Positions 1 to 8,189 of a DNA stretch of 64,000 nt are shown in pieces (position 1 is the stretch's first letter; each line of letters begins with the position of its first letter). The notes under the pieces were generated by a model. That model had not been told where the DNA came from and did no database searches. It saw only the letters and a program-made list of their open reading frames with translations. Source of the DNA: Pseudomonas sp. CROZ-RG-20F-R04-15 (GTDB lineage Bacteria > Pseudomonadota > Gammaproteobacteria > Pseudomonadales > Pseudomonadaceae); the NCBI RefSeq assembly GCF_022662375.1, contig NZ_JAKNQL010000013.1:86203-150202 (forward strand), written 5' to 3'. The translations under genes and the position numbers were made by a program.

Positions 1-184
1 CCTCGGCGGTGAGTGCGACCTTTCTCGTGGTGCGCTGGAACAAGCGCACGCCCAATGACGTTTCCAGCTCCTGGATGTACCGAGTGACCTGAGGTCGCCC
101 GATGTCCAGCGATTCGGCGGCTTTGGTAAAGCTGCCAAGTTCGGCAAGCCTGGCGAACAGCCGCATCGATTGAAGCAATTCCAT
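1..184 (-). CDS. LysR-family transcriptional regulator, N-terminal part (cut by window edge)
   Basis: Sixty-one residues are visible from an ATG. They form the winged helix-turn-helix of a LysR regulator: MRLFARLAELGSFTKAAESL, then the recognition helix region (RPQVTRYIQELE) and LGVRLFQRTTRKVALT. The ligand-binding domain lies beyond the left edge, so the inducer cannot be guessed. The gene faces the quinone oxidoreductase that starts at 358 across about 170 bp. This is the usual LysR arrangement and suggests, by inference, that the two share a control region. Confidence 0.9.
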   Translation of the reverse strand, partial: MELLQSMRLFARLAELGSFTKAAESLDIGRPQVTRYIQELETSLGVRLFQRTTRKVALTAE

Positions 185-357
185 GACGCTTTCCTATGAA
201 CCCCGAATGAATAAGAGGTTGAACATGATTGTTATCCAAGAATAGAACAATCATGTCTTTTTCCACGCATTTATTGCGCGTCCTCAACAGCGAAAAATGC
301 ACCCAAGGCGGAACCGGCTCTGGTTCGAGGCCATTGATGTGTATTTGGAGATTGGCA

Positions 358-1371
358 ATGAAAGCTTGGTTATTGAACGATTTCGGACTCGACAACCTGC
401 AATTGGGAGAGGTTGCGACCCCGCAACCCAAGGCTGGCGAGTTACTGGTGAAGGTCGGCGCTGTCTCGCTCAACTTTCGCGACAAGGCTATCGTCGACGG
501 CATTTATGAACCGCACAGGGTGCCCAAACCGCTGATTCCGGTGAGCGATGCAGCCGGCACGGTGGTGGCGATTGGTGACAACGTCACGCGTTTTAAAATC
601 GGTGATCGCGTCAACTCCCACCTTTACTCACGTTGGCTGGATGGCGAGCCAGGGCCGAACGAACCCGATTACTGCTTCGGTTCGCCGTTGCCCGGCGGTC
701 TGGCCGAATACATGATCATCCATGAAGACAGCGCCGTCGGTGCACCCGACAACATGAGCGACGAGGAGGCGGCAACACTGCCCATTGCTGCGCTCACAGC
801 CTGGTATTCGCTGGTGGACTTTGGACAAATCCAGCCGGGCCAAACCGTATTGGTTCAAGGTACTGGAGGTGTATCGATATTTGCCGTGCAGATTGCTACT
901 GCACTTGGCGCGAAGGTCATCGCAACATCGAGCAGCGACCAGAATCTGCAAACCGTGAAGGGGCTGGGAGCTGTGGCGGGCATCAACTACAGAACGACTG
1001 CGGAATGGGCGGACGAAGTGCTGAAGCTGACCGAAGGCAAGGGCGTGGATCTGTTACTCGATGTGGCCGGTGGCAGTGGCATCAACCAATCGGTCGCAGC
1101 AACCAAGGCATCGGGGCGTATTGCGCAGATCGGCTTTCTGACAGGGCAAACCGTCGAACTCAATCTGATGCCACTCATTTTCCGCCAGACGACCATTCGC
1201 GGTATCGCCGTGGCGCCGCGTTCATCATTCGACCGGATGAATACTTTCCTCAACGAGCACAAAATCCGTCCCGTGATTGATCAGGTCTATCCGTTCGAGA
1301 AAGCACGAGAAGCTTACGAACATCTCGCGAGGGGAGCATTTGGAAAAGTAGTGATCAACGTCGTTAGATAA
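358..1371 (+). CDS. NADPH:quinone reductase-like medium-chain dehydrogenase (zinc-independent)
   Basis: A 337-residue member of the medium-chain dehydrogenase/reductase superfamily, probably a cytoplasmic NAD(P)H-dependent quinone or enone reductase. The N-terminal GroES-like part has NFRDKAIVDG, GDRV and GGLAEY. The Rossmann part has VQGTGGVSIFAVQIA, the loop that binds the nucleotide in this family. The cysteine/histidine set of zinc alcohol dehydrogenases is not seen, which favours the quinone-reductase branch. The start was placed at the ATG with GGAG about 8 bases upstream; an open frame extends further upstream from a TTG but has no family similarity. The gene is divergent from a LysR gene, the likely regulator, and is followed by a clear terminator. 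The substrate is unknown. Confidence 0.85.
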   Translation: MKAWLLNDFGLDNLQLGEVATPQPKAGELLVKVGAVSLNFRDKAIVDGIYEPHRVPKPLIPVSDAAGTVVAIGDNVTRFKIGDRVNSHLYSRWLDGEPGPNEPDYCFGSPLPGGLAEYMIIHEDSAVGAPDNMSDEEAATLPIAALTAWYSLVDFGQIQPGQTVLVQGTGGVSIFAVQIATALGAKVIATSSSDQNLQTVKGLGAVAGINYRTTAEWADEVLKLTEGKGVDLLLDVAGGSGINQSVAATKASGRIAQIGFLTGQTVELNLMPLIFRQTTIRGIAVAPRSSFDRMNTFLNEHKIRPVIDQVYPFEKAREAYEHLARGAFGKVVINVVR

Positions 1372-1375
1372 CGTT

Positions 1376-1400
1376 AAGGCGCCAATCTGGCGCCTTTTTT
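1376..1400 (+). terminator. Rho-independent terminator after the quinone reductase gene
   Basis: A perfect stem AAGGCGCCA / TGGCGCCTT with a three-base loop is followed by a run of T, a few bases after the stop codon of the quinone reductase gene. This is the classical intrinsic terminator shape. Confidence 0.9.
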
Positions 1401-1534
1401 CTCGCCCATCGCAGCAGATTCTGATGTCAACGCATAAACAGAGGCCGTCGGACGACCCATTCCGAAGGCGCTACGTGAGTTTGAAAAAACTTGCTAATCA
1501 CAATCCACTTGCCATCAACTTTCTGGCTGCCACC

Positions 1535-2497
1535 TTATTTCATCTCACGCCATCGGCTTCGGGCGTGGAGATACGCCGTCAAATCGCTGTAACCTAGTTG
1601 AGCAGCAATATCCGTTAATGACTCTCCTTGCAATTCAAGATGCATTTCCAATTCTGCGCGAATCTGGTCGAGCAATTGTCTGAAGGTTGTACCTTGCTCT
1701 TCCAGCCGTCTGCGCAAGGTCCTTGGTGTCTGGTGCAGCGACTTCGCCAGATTGTCCAGATTGGGAATTTCACGTCTCGCTAGAGATCGTCGCGCTCCTT
1801 CAGCAACCTTGGCTGACCAACCGCTGAAATTCCGATGCGCGGCAATCCGTCGATCCAGCTCCTGCGTTAATAATTCCAACATCCCGTGATGACGGGTTTG
1901 CATTGGCAGGCTTAAGCTTCGAGGATGAAAATAGAAGCAGTTGATCGAGCAATCAAACTCAACTCGATCACCAAACCATTGGGTGTACTGCTTGTAATAC
2001 GACGGACGCGAATGAGTGAACTTTGCCAAAATCGGCTGCACATTGTGTCCTGTACCTCGTCGTAACTGCGCAATGGACATCACCCCGTAGTGTTCAACGA
2101 CATACCGCGCCAACTCTCCTGGCGCATCAACGTTCAATTCGACTCCGACGCCGTTTTCGTCTTTCACCAACCTTACATTGTCTGTGTCCGAGGCAAGAGG
2201 TGCATATCGGGCCCAAAGGTGCATGGCTGACAAAATATCTGGACTGTACAGGCAAAGATAAGCCAGGACATGCCAGTCCTGGGGTGTGAATAACGCGAAC
2301 AATTTTAATCCGATCGCCGGATCGATACGGGCCGCTTCGCGCCACAGTTGATCCAGTTCGATCAGGTTGTAATCCGTACTTTTCCGGGCAACCTGGCTAT
2401 CAAGGAAGCGCTCCAATACCTGGCCCAGCCTGCCGCGATGAAAGCGTTGGGGTGGGCGGTTGGCCGGTTCTAGCTCAATTTTGTCCATTTCGCGCAT
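1535..2497 (-). CDS. AraC-family transcriptional regulator (OruR/arabinose-binding-like N-terminal domain)
   Basis: A 320-residue protein with the long N-terminal sensing domain typical of OruR/ArgR-like Pseudomonas AraC regulators (roughly residues 25-215). A C-terminal AraC-type DNA-binding domain follows (LAKSLHQTPRTLRRRLEEQG, then GESLTDIAAQLGYSD). The end is odd: after the second helix-turn-helix the usual FKRWTG..P stretch is replaced by HARSRWREMK and a stop, so the last helix is about 10-15 residues shorter than normal. The gene is divergent, with only about 67 bp between starts, from a sterol-desaturase-like gene, the likely target. The ATG start lacks a good Shine-Dalgarno; a second ATG three codons in is equally possible. 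Confidence 0.85.
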   Translation of the reverse strand: MREMDKIELEPANRPPQRFHRGRLGQVLERFLDSQVARKSTDYNLIELDQLWREAARIDPAIGLKLFALFTPQDWHVLAYLCLYSPDILSAMHLWARYAPLASDTDNVRLVKDENGVGVELNVDAPGELARYVVEHYGVMSIAQLRRGTGHNVQPILAKFTHSRPSYYKQYTQWFGDRVEFDCSINCFYFHPRSLSLPMQTRHHGMLELLTQELDRRIAAHRNFSGWSAKVAEGARRSLARREIPNLDNLAKSLHQTPRTLRRRLEEQGTTFRQLLDQIRAELEMHLELQGESLTDIAAQLGYSDLTAYLHARSRWREMK

Positions 2498-2564
2498 TGG
2501 GGGGACTTGCTCGCAGGTTTCTAATGAAAGGGCATTGCCCGGAAGGGCCTAAATCGAGAGCGCC

Positions 2565-3422
2565 ATGAATACAACAATGCTCGTCAATCAACCCATCGTG
2601 ATAGTAGCCGGGATTTTCCTCTCCTTCATTTTGCTTGAACTTGCCTGTTCGTCGCTTCGTCAGTCGTCAGGTAGTAAACGTGACGTACTCATTGAAGTGG
2701 TCGGCTCCGGTATATTAGTGACGGTCACATTCCCTTTAGTCATGTGGCTAAGTGGCACGATACTAAATCAGGCCATCCCGGAAATGAAGGGCGCGCTGTC
2801 CTCTATTCCATGGATCGCAGGATTTGCGTTGTTTCTACTTCTGGATGACATGACCCAATATTGGTGGCATCGTCTGACTCATCGGATTCCCGCTCTTTAT
2901 GCATTGCATCGCGCACATCATTCCGCGCCCTATATGAGCATTCGCATCGTTTATCGCAACAATAGTTTCTACTATCTCTTGATGCCGGGAATCTGGCTGT
3001 CTGGCGTGTTGATTTATCTCGGGCTCGCACCCGTTTATTACGTTTATCTGATTATAAAAATGACTGTGATCTTCGCCGCACACAGCAGTGTTGCATGGGA
3101 CGACAAACTTTATCGCATTCGCGTTTTACGACCGCTCATCTGGGTTCTGGAGCGAACCATCTCCACTCCATCCACTCATTCTGCGCATCACGGTTTGACT
3201 GCAGAGGATGGCGTGACTCACTACAAAGGCAATTTCGGTAACCTGTTATTTTTATGGGATGTTTTGTTCGGAACAGCCAAAATTACCCGTAAGCGTCCGC
3301 CAGCGTACGGTATTGAACATTTGTCACCGGTAACCTGGAAAGAAGAATTGTTCTGGCCAATCGTTCGCTCCCATCGCACCGCCCCCAAAGTAAGTAACGC
3401 TGAACAGAAGGTCGCACAATGA
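2565..3422 (+). CDS. Sterol desaturase / fatty acid hydroxylase superfamily membrane protein
   Basis: A 285-residue integral membrane protein with several hydrophobic segments and the three histidine clusters that bind the di-iron centre of this superfamily: HRLTH near residue 103, HRAHH near 118 and HSAHH near 209. Members hydroxylate or desaturate long-chain lipids using oxygen. A start codon overlap (ATGA) couples it to the downstream FMN reductase, which might supply electrons, although that is inference. The divergent AraC gene is the likely regulator. The lipid substrate cannot be told from sequence. Confidence 0.85.
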   Translation: MNTTMLVNQPIVIVAGIFLSFILLELACSSLRQSSGSKRDVLIEVVGSGILVTVTFPLVMWLSGTILNQAIPEMKGALSSIPWIAGFALFLLLDDMTQYWWHRLTHRIPALYALHRAHHSAPYMSIRIVYRNNSFYYLLMPGIWLSGVLIYLGLAPVYYVYLIIKMTVIFAAHSSVAWDDKLYRIRVLRPLIWVLERTISTPSTHSAHHGLTAEDGVTHYKGNFGNLLFLWDVLFGTAKITRKRPPAYGIEHLSPVTWKEELFWPIVRSHRTAPKVSNAEQKVAQ

Positions 3423-4012
3423 GTCGTCATATCGTTCTGCTGTCTGGTTCGAATAGATTCAACAGTCAATCAATCAAAGTTGCCCATTATCTGCGCGAGC
3501 GGTTGGAAGCACTTGAGCTTTGTGACTCAAGCGAACTAATAGATCTGGCGTCGAGCCCGCTACCGCTGTGGCCAGAAGAAGACACTCAGAAAGCCTGGAG
3601 TGTCCAGCAATCCATCCTCAAAAAAGCAACAGCATTGATCGTGATTAGCCCAGAGTGGAATGGCATGGCTTGCCCGGCCCTGAAGAACTTCTTTTTGTAC
3701 GCAGGGCTCAGCGAACTAGGACATAAGCCCGCGCTTCTGGTTGGCGTTTCGGCTGGACTTGGGGGAGCCTATCCCATTACAGAGTTACGTGCTTCAAGCT
3801 ATAAAAATAGCCGGATCCTGTATTTGCCTGAGCAACTGATTATAAGAAGCGTTGAATCAGTGCTTAACAGTAAATGTCCTTCAGATGAAAATGATGTTCG
3901 TATCCGCGCACGTGCCGATTGGGCTTTGGATGTTCTTTGCCAATACGATGACGCCTTGCGTACGATACGAACTGCAATCAAACATCCACCTGAGTTCTCT
4001 ACGGGGATGTGA
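3419..4012 (+). CDS. NADPH-dependent FMN reductase-like flavoprotein
   Basis: A 197-residue protein of flavodoxin-like fold. It has the phosphate-binding loop SGSNRFNSQS near the N terminus and SPEWNGMACPALKNFFLY near residue 80, the isoalloxazine-binding part of NADPH-dependent FMN reductases. The start overlaps the stop of the sterol desaturase-like gene by four bases, so the two are translationally coupled. It likely reduces free or bound flavin; a role as electron donor to the di-iron enzyme next door is plausible but unproven. Confidence 0.75.
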   Translation: MSRHIVLLSGSNRFNSQSIKVAHYLRERLEALELCDSSELIDLASSPLPLWPEEDTQKAWSVQQSILKKATALIVISPEWNGMACPALKNFFLYAGLSELGHKPALLVGVSAGLGGAYPITELRASSYKNSRILYLPEQLIIRSVESVLNSKCPSDENDVRIRARADWALDVLCQYDDALRTIRTAIKHPPEFSTGM

Positions 4013-4067
4013 GACTGTCGAGCCTCAACAAGCTTAATAAATAAGGCTGCGTGTATATACGTTGGTT

Positions 4068-4130
4068 TCAACCAGGTCGATGCAGAAGTATTCAGTGTCG
4101 AATCAACAGAGTGTTGCATCGACTGGTTGA
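4068..4130. repeat. Imperfect inverted repeat in intergenic DNA
   Basis: Arms TCAACCAGGTCGATGCA and TGCATCGACTGGTTGA pair with one base missing around a loop of about 30 bases. The arms lie in a 238-bp gap after the FMN reductase gene. No T run follows, so a simple terminator is not indicated. It could be a decayed small repeat element or a structured transcript end. Confidence 0.4.
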
Positions 4131-4250
4131 TCCAGGTCAAAACGGACACGCGGCTCCGGTCGTTCACGAACGTCTGCTAATGGCCTAAAGCTTCCGGTCA
4201 AGGTCAACTATTTCCAACTCGGCGCAGACGTTGCACAGGATGGCGCTGGA

Positions 4251-4637
4251 TTATATCCAGACGTCGTTCAAAGCCGTTCTTTCCCCATCTTCATGCCCGG
4301 TGTTCAAAATGCCTCGTGGCTCGATCATCATCAGTTTTGCTTCACCTTCTGCAGCTGTCCGATGTTCCACGCCACGGGGTACTACATACAGTTCACCTGG
4401 ATTCACATAGACGCAGCCTTCCGGCAGGTCGATGCGCAAGGTGCCTTCCAGCACAAGAAATGCCTCGTCTGTCTCGGGGTGTGAGTGCCAGATGAATTCG
4501 CCTTCGATTCGCACAACCTTGAACTGGTAGTCATTCATCTCCGCAATAACCCTAGGACTCCATTGTTGTTCGATGAGCGAAGCTTTACGTGCCAGGTTTA
4601 CAGGAACTGATGATTGTTGATGACGGAGCTTTGACAT
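4251..4637 (-). CDS. Single-domain cupin protein
   Basis: A 128-residue protein with both cupin motifs: HSHPETDEAFLVLEG near residue 57 (metal-binding HxH and Glu) and PGELYVVPRGVEHR near residue 82 (second His). Single-domain cupins of this size include small isomerases, dioxygenases and binding proteins, so no reaction is assigned. AGAGGA lies just upstream of the ATG. It lies downstream of, and in the same direction as, an AraC-type regulator and may be cotranscribed with it. Confidence 0.8.
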   Translation of the reverse strand: MSKLRHQQSSVPVNLARKASLIEQQWSPRVIAEMNDYQFKVVRIEGEFIWHSHPETDEAFLVLEGTLRIDLPEGCVYVNPGELYVVPRGVEHRTAAEGEAKLMMIEPRGILNTGHEDGERTALNDVWI

Positions 4638-4709
4638 GACGAATCCTCTGTGGTCGAAGTCGTCATCCTATAGAGCATGGAGCAGGGCGCTCTTGTACGT
4701 TCCTGCAAG

Positions 4710-5534
4710 TCAGCGTGCGGCCCGCAATCGTTCCAGCCAGCGCATGGGTGGAACTCCGTAGCAGCGGCTGAAGTGTCGGGTCATATGACTTTGATCGTGG
4801 AAACCCGCGACGAGGGCCGCATCCACCAGGGTGAAACCTTCAAGCACCAATGCGCGGAACCGATCCAGACGGCGCAGGGTGACAAATCGGTAAGGGCTCG
4901 TACCGTAAAGTGTTCTGAAGTCGCGTGACAGGCTCCAGCGCTCGCGCCCACTGGCGTGCTCCAGCATTTCCAGGGTAATGCAGGTGTGCACATTTTCGAG
5001 GATGAATGCTCTGGCGCGCTCGGCTGCGCGGTAATCCAGACGCTTGCGCCCGCGCGGCTTGCCCCCGACGGCACGCAACGCCATCGCCAAGTCATACAGC
5101 GCGTCCTGTTCCTCGAGTGTTTCCAGTGGATGATCCACCGCTTGCACGAATGCTTCACTGGCATGAAACAGACGCGGATCGCTCGAAAGTCCCCCTGCGA
5201 TAAAGGGCAAGGGTTCCCCGCCCAGGACGTTCTGGATTAATGCCGGATCAACGTAGGCCATTCGATAACGAAAGCCTGCGTCGGTGCCGGCCATACCATC
5301 GTGGAGTTCGTCGGGGTGAAGCACGAGCGTGTTGCCGGGAACACCGTGGCGCATCGAGCCTGCGTAATGAAAGCTCTGTACGCCCGCCAACGTTCGACCT
5401 ATCGAGTAGGTGTCGTGTCGATGAGGATCGTAGCCGTGGCTGCCGAACCACGCTTCGATACGCTCGATGCCTCCGGCTTGAACACTGCGGATGACCCAGT
5501 CGGCGGTGCCGGCCTGGCCTTTTTTCTGATCCAT
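4710..5534 (-). CDS. AraC-family transcriptional regulator with cupin-like sensor domain
   Basis: A 274-residue regulator. The N-terminal half is an AraC_binding cupin-like domain (HGYDPHRHDTYSIG, then LVLHPDELHDG). The C-terminal half has the two AraC helix-turn-helices (TLEMLEHASGRERWSLSRDF and LVDAALVAGFHDQSHMTRHF). The ATG preceded by GGAAGG was chosen; the open frame continues upstream only from a weak TTG. It lies upstream of the cupin gene on the same strand. The effector is unknown. Confidence 0.87.
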   Translation of the reverse strand: MDQKKGQAGTADWVIRSVQAGGIERIEAWFGSHGYDPHRHDTYSIGRTLAGVQSFHYAGSMRHGVPGNTLVLHPDELHDGMAGTDAGFRYRMAYVDPALIQNVLGGEPLPFIAGGLSSDPRLFHASEAFVQAVDHPLETLEEQDALYDLAMALRAVGGKPRGRKRLDYRAAERARAFILENVHTCITLEMLEHASGRERWSLSRDFRTLYGTSPYRFVTLRRLDRFRALVLEGFTLVDAALVAGFHDQSHMTRHFSRCYGVPPMRWLERLRAAR

Positions 5535-5660
5535 GAATGTGTACCTTCCCGACTCTGCGCGGTAGTGGTGAATATTTATCTGACGGAACTCATGTTCGCC
5601 ACAGCAAACCTTCAACCTCATCAAATTTGCCGGCGACCTTCAGATAAGTCTCAGCCCAGA

Positions 5661-6563
5661 TCAAACCACAGTGGGCCGCAACGCCTGCGCCAGTTCAATC
5701 AGTGCGCGCAATCGCGCCGGCACGAAGCGATGGCCCGAGTAGTAGAGCCTCAACCCGCCAAACGACGGGCACCACGGCATCAACACCGGCACCAGGGCGC
5801 CGCTCGCCAGTTCTTCCTGGATGAACCACTCGGAAATGAACCCAATGCCGAGGCCCGACACCACGGCTTGTTTGATGGCCAGCAACTCGTTGGAGGCGAA
5901 GGACACCGGCAAATCCATCTGCAGCTTTTGGCCATCGCACTCCAATTCCCACTGGTAGAGGCCACCATGGGCCATGCGCATGCCGATGCTCCGGTGGGTG
6001 AGCAGATCTCGCGGATGCTCGGGCACGCCGTGGCGTTCGAAGTACTCGGGCGTGGCCACCACGAGCATGCGGATGTCACCTGAGAGTGCCACGGCAATCA
6101 TGTCTTGCGGCACAGACTCTGCCAGGCGAATCCCGGCGTCGAAGCCACCGGCGATGATGTCGACCATGCTTGATTCGCTGACGATGTCGATGCGCACTTC
6201 GGGATAGCGCTGAGCGTACTGCTTCAATAGCGGATCCAACAGCAGGCAGGCCGCGCCATGCGGTGCATTGATGCGCAATGTGCCGCTGGGTTCATCGGGG
6301 CCGACGCTGGCTTCTTCGCCGGCACTTTTGATCTGTGCCAACGCAGGGGCGATGCGGGCCACATAGCGTTGGCCGATGTCGGTGAGGGCAACGCTGCGCG
6401 TGGAGCGATTGAACAGGCGCACTTTCAGGCGTGCTTCCAGGCCGGCCACCGCGCTGCTCACGGCGGTAGTGGACATGCCCAACTCCTGTGCTGCGCCGCG
6501 AAAACTGCTGCGGCGCGCCACGGCCAGTAACACTTCCAGCTCGGTCATTGCTGTTCTGTGCAT
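5661..6563 (-). CDS. LysR-family transcriptional regulator
   Basis: A 300-residue protein with an N-terminal winged helix (LEVLLAVARRSSFRGAAQEL, then TAVSSAVAGLEARLKVRLFN) and a full LysR substrate-binding domain (SGTLRINAPHGAACLLLDPL; IKQAVVSGLGIGFISEW). The ATG with AGGA seven bases upstream was preferred over an earlier TTG. It is divergent from the aldehyde dehydrogenase gene with about 120 bp between starts and is therefore its probable regulator. Confidence 0.88.
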   Translation of the reverse strand: MHRTAMTELEVLLAVARRSSFRGAAQELGMSTTAVSSAVAGLEARLKVRLFNRSTRSVALTDIGQRYVARIAPALAQIKSAGEEASVGPDEPSGTLRINAPHGAACLLLDPLLKQYAQRYPEVRIDIVSESSMVDIIAGGFDAGIRLAESVPQDMIAVALSGDIRMLVVATPEYFERHGVPEHPRDLLTHRSIGMRMAHGGLYQWELECDGQKLQMDLPVSFASNELLAIKQAVVSGLGIGFISEWFIQEELASGALVPVLMPWCPSFGGLRLYYSGHRFVPARLRALIELAQALRPTVV

Positions 6564-6686
6564 GGATTGTCCTGAATATAAGGATGCTTCATCAGCCAAA
6601 GGATGGCTTATCGGAATAATGAACCCTTCTTAGACTCCATCACAGAGGCTCGATTCAGGCGAGTCGTTTTTGAGCGAGGAGTCGCC

Positions 6687-8117
6687 ATGCAACGTATTGA
6701 ACATATCTACATCAACGGCGAGTTCGTCCTTCCACACGGTCAGGAATGGTTTGATCTTCATAACCCGAGCACCGAGGAAGTCATCGGCCAGGTTCGGCTG
6801 GGCGATGCACTGGACGCACAGCGCGCGATCGCAGCCGCCAAGGTTGCGTTCCCAGCGTGGGCCCGTACCAGCCGGGAGGAGCGCATTGCGGCACTGCACC
6901 GCATGCACCGGGCCATGGCGGCAAGGGAGGAGGAGCTGCTGGAAGCCATCCTCGTGGAGTACGGCGCGCCTGCGGTTCGCGGGCGCTGGATGGCGACTTA
7001 TCCGGCCGAGGTGATTGCGCAGGCAATCGATGCACTGGAGGCATTCGATTTCGAGGAACAGGTCGGTATGGCCAGGGTCATTCTGACGCCCGTGGGCGTG
7101 ACCGGTTTGATCACGCCCTGGAACAGCAATGCGGGCTTCATCTGCAACAAGCTGGCCACCGCGCTGGCAGCAGGCTGCACCGCCGTCATCAAGCCTAGCG
7201 AGATGAGCGCGTTGCAGACGCAGGTCGTGGTCAGGGCGTTGCACGAGGCGGGGCTGCCACCGGGTGTATTCAATGTCATCAACGGACGGGGCGATGTGGT
7301 TGGCGAGGAGATCGCCCGCCATCCCGACGTTGCCAAGATCTCGTTCACGGGTTCGTCCGCTATCGGCCAGCATCTGGTCAAAACTGGTGCGGACACTATG
7401 AAGCGTGTGACGCTTGAACTCGGCGGCAAATCGCCCACAGTGGTGCTTGACGATGCGGATTTCCAGGCCGTCATGCCGCTGGTGCTGCAAGCCGGATTTC
7501 TCAACAGCGGCCAGGCTTGCATCGCAGGCACTCGCATCCTCGTGCCGCGCCGCCGGCTGGCAGAGTTCGAGCGGATTGCGAAGGAGGGCGTCTCACAGAT
7601 CCGATCGGGCGATCCACGTGACACCGACACCGACATCGGTCCGATGGTGAGCCAGAAACAATGGGAACGAGTGCAGCGCTATATCCGTACCGGCCAGGAA
7701 GAAGGCGCGAGGTTGCTGGCGGGTGGCGAAGGTCGCCCGCAAGGCTTGCATGCCGGATGGTTCGTGAAGCCCACGATCTTCACTGATGCCAACAACCGGA
7801 TGCGCATCGCGCGTGAGGAAATCTTTGGCCCCGTGCTGACGATCATCCCCTACGAGGATGATGCCGATGCGATCAGCATTGCCAACGATACGGACTATGG
7901 GCTGAGCGCCCTGGTGCTGGGAAAAAGCGCTGAACGTTGTATTAACGTCGCCCGTCAGATCGATGCGGGGCGCGTGCTCATCAACACCCTGGCCCACGAA
8001 CCACGTGCCCCCTTCGGTGGATTCAAACATTCAGGCCTTGGGCGCGAAATGGGCAGGTGGGGGATGAACGCGTATCTGGAGCCGAAGACGTTGATCAGCT
8101 ATGACCCGGTGAAATGA
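6687..8117 (+). CDS. NAD(P)+-dependent aldehyde dehydrogenase
   Basis: A 476-residue aldehyde dehydrogenase that oxidises an aldehyde to its acid in the cytoplasm. The catalytic glutamate lies in LELGGKSP and the nucleophilic cysteine in NSGQACIAG. The nucleotide-binding part shows GLITPWNSN, KPSEMSA and SFTGSSAIG, and EEIFGPVL and PFGGFKHSGLGRE complete the family signature. The start follows a good GAGGAG site; an upstream in-frame ATG would add 28 residues without family similarity. The divergent LysR gene probably controls it. The natural substrate cannot be read from sequence. Confidence 0.9.
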   Translation: MQRIEHIYINGEFVLPHGQEWFDLHNPSTEEVIGQVRLGDALDAQRAIAAAKVAFPAWARTSREERIAALHRMHRAMAAREEELLEAILVEYGAPAVRGRWMATYPAEVIAQAIDALEAFDFEEQVGMARVILTPVGVTGLITPWNSNAGFICNKLATALAAGCTAVIKPSEMSALQTQVVVRALHEAGLPPGVFNVINGRGDVVGEEIARHPDVAKISFTGSSAIGQHLVKTGADTMKRVTLELGGKSPTVVLDDADFQAVMPLVLQAGFLNSGQACIAGTRILVPRRRLAEFERIAKEGVSQIRSGDPRDTDTDIGPMVSQKQWERVQRYIRTGQEEGARLLAGGEGRPQGLHAGWFVKPTIFTDANNRMRIAREEIFGPVLTIIPYEDDADAISIANDTDYGLSALVLGKSAERCINVARQIDAGRVLINTLAHEPRAPFGGFKHSGLGREMGRWGMNAYLEPKTLISYDPVK

Positions 8118-8189
8118 CTGGGTCAGGTTCCTGTCTGGGGGCACTGCCATCCGTCGTCCGGGCTATCGGGCACATACTCAGGAGACATT

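Noticed and set aside
6630..7490. Long open frame on the minus strand inside the aldehyde dehydrogenase gene
   Set aside because: It is antisense to a well-supported enzyme, its product has no recognisable domain, and it is rich in residues typical of reverse-frame shadows in GC-rich DNA.
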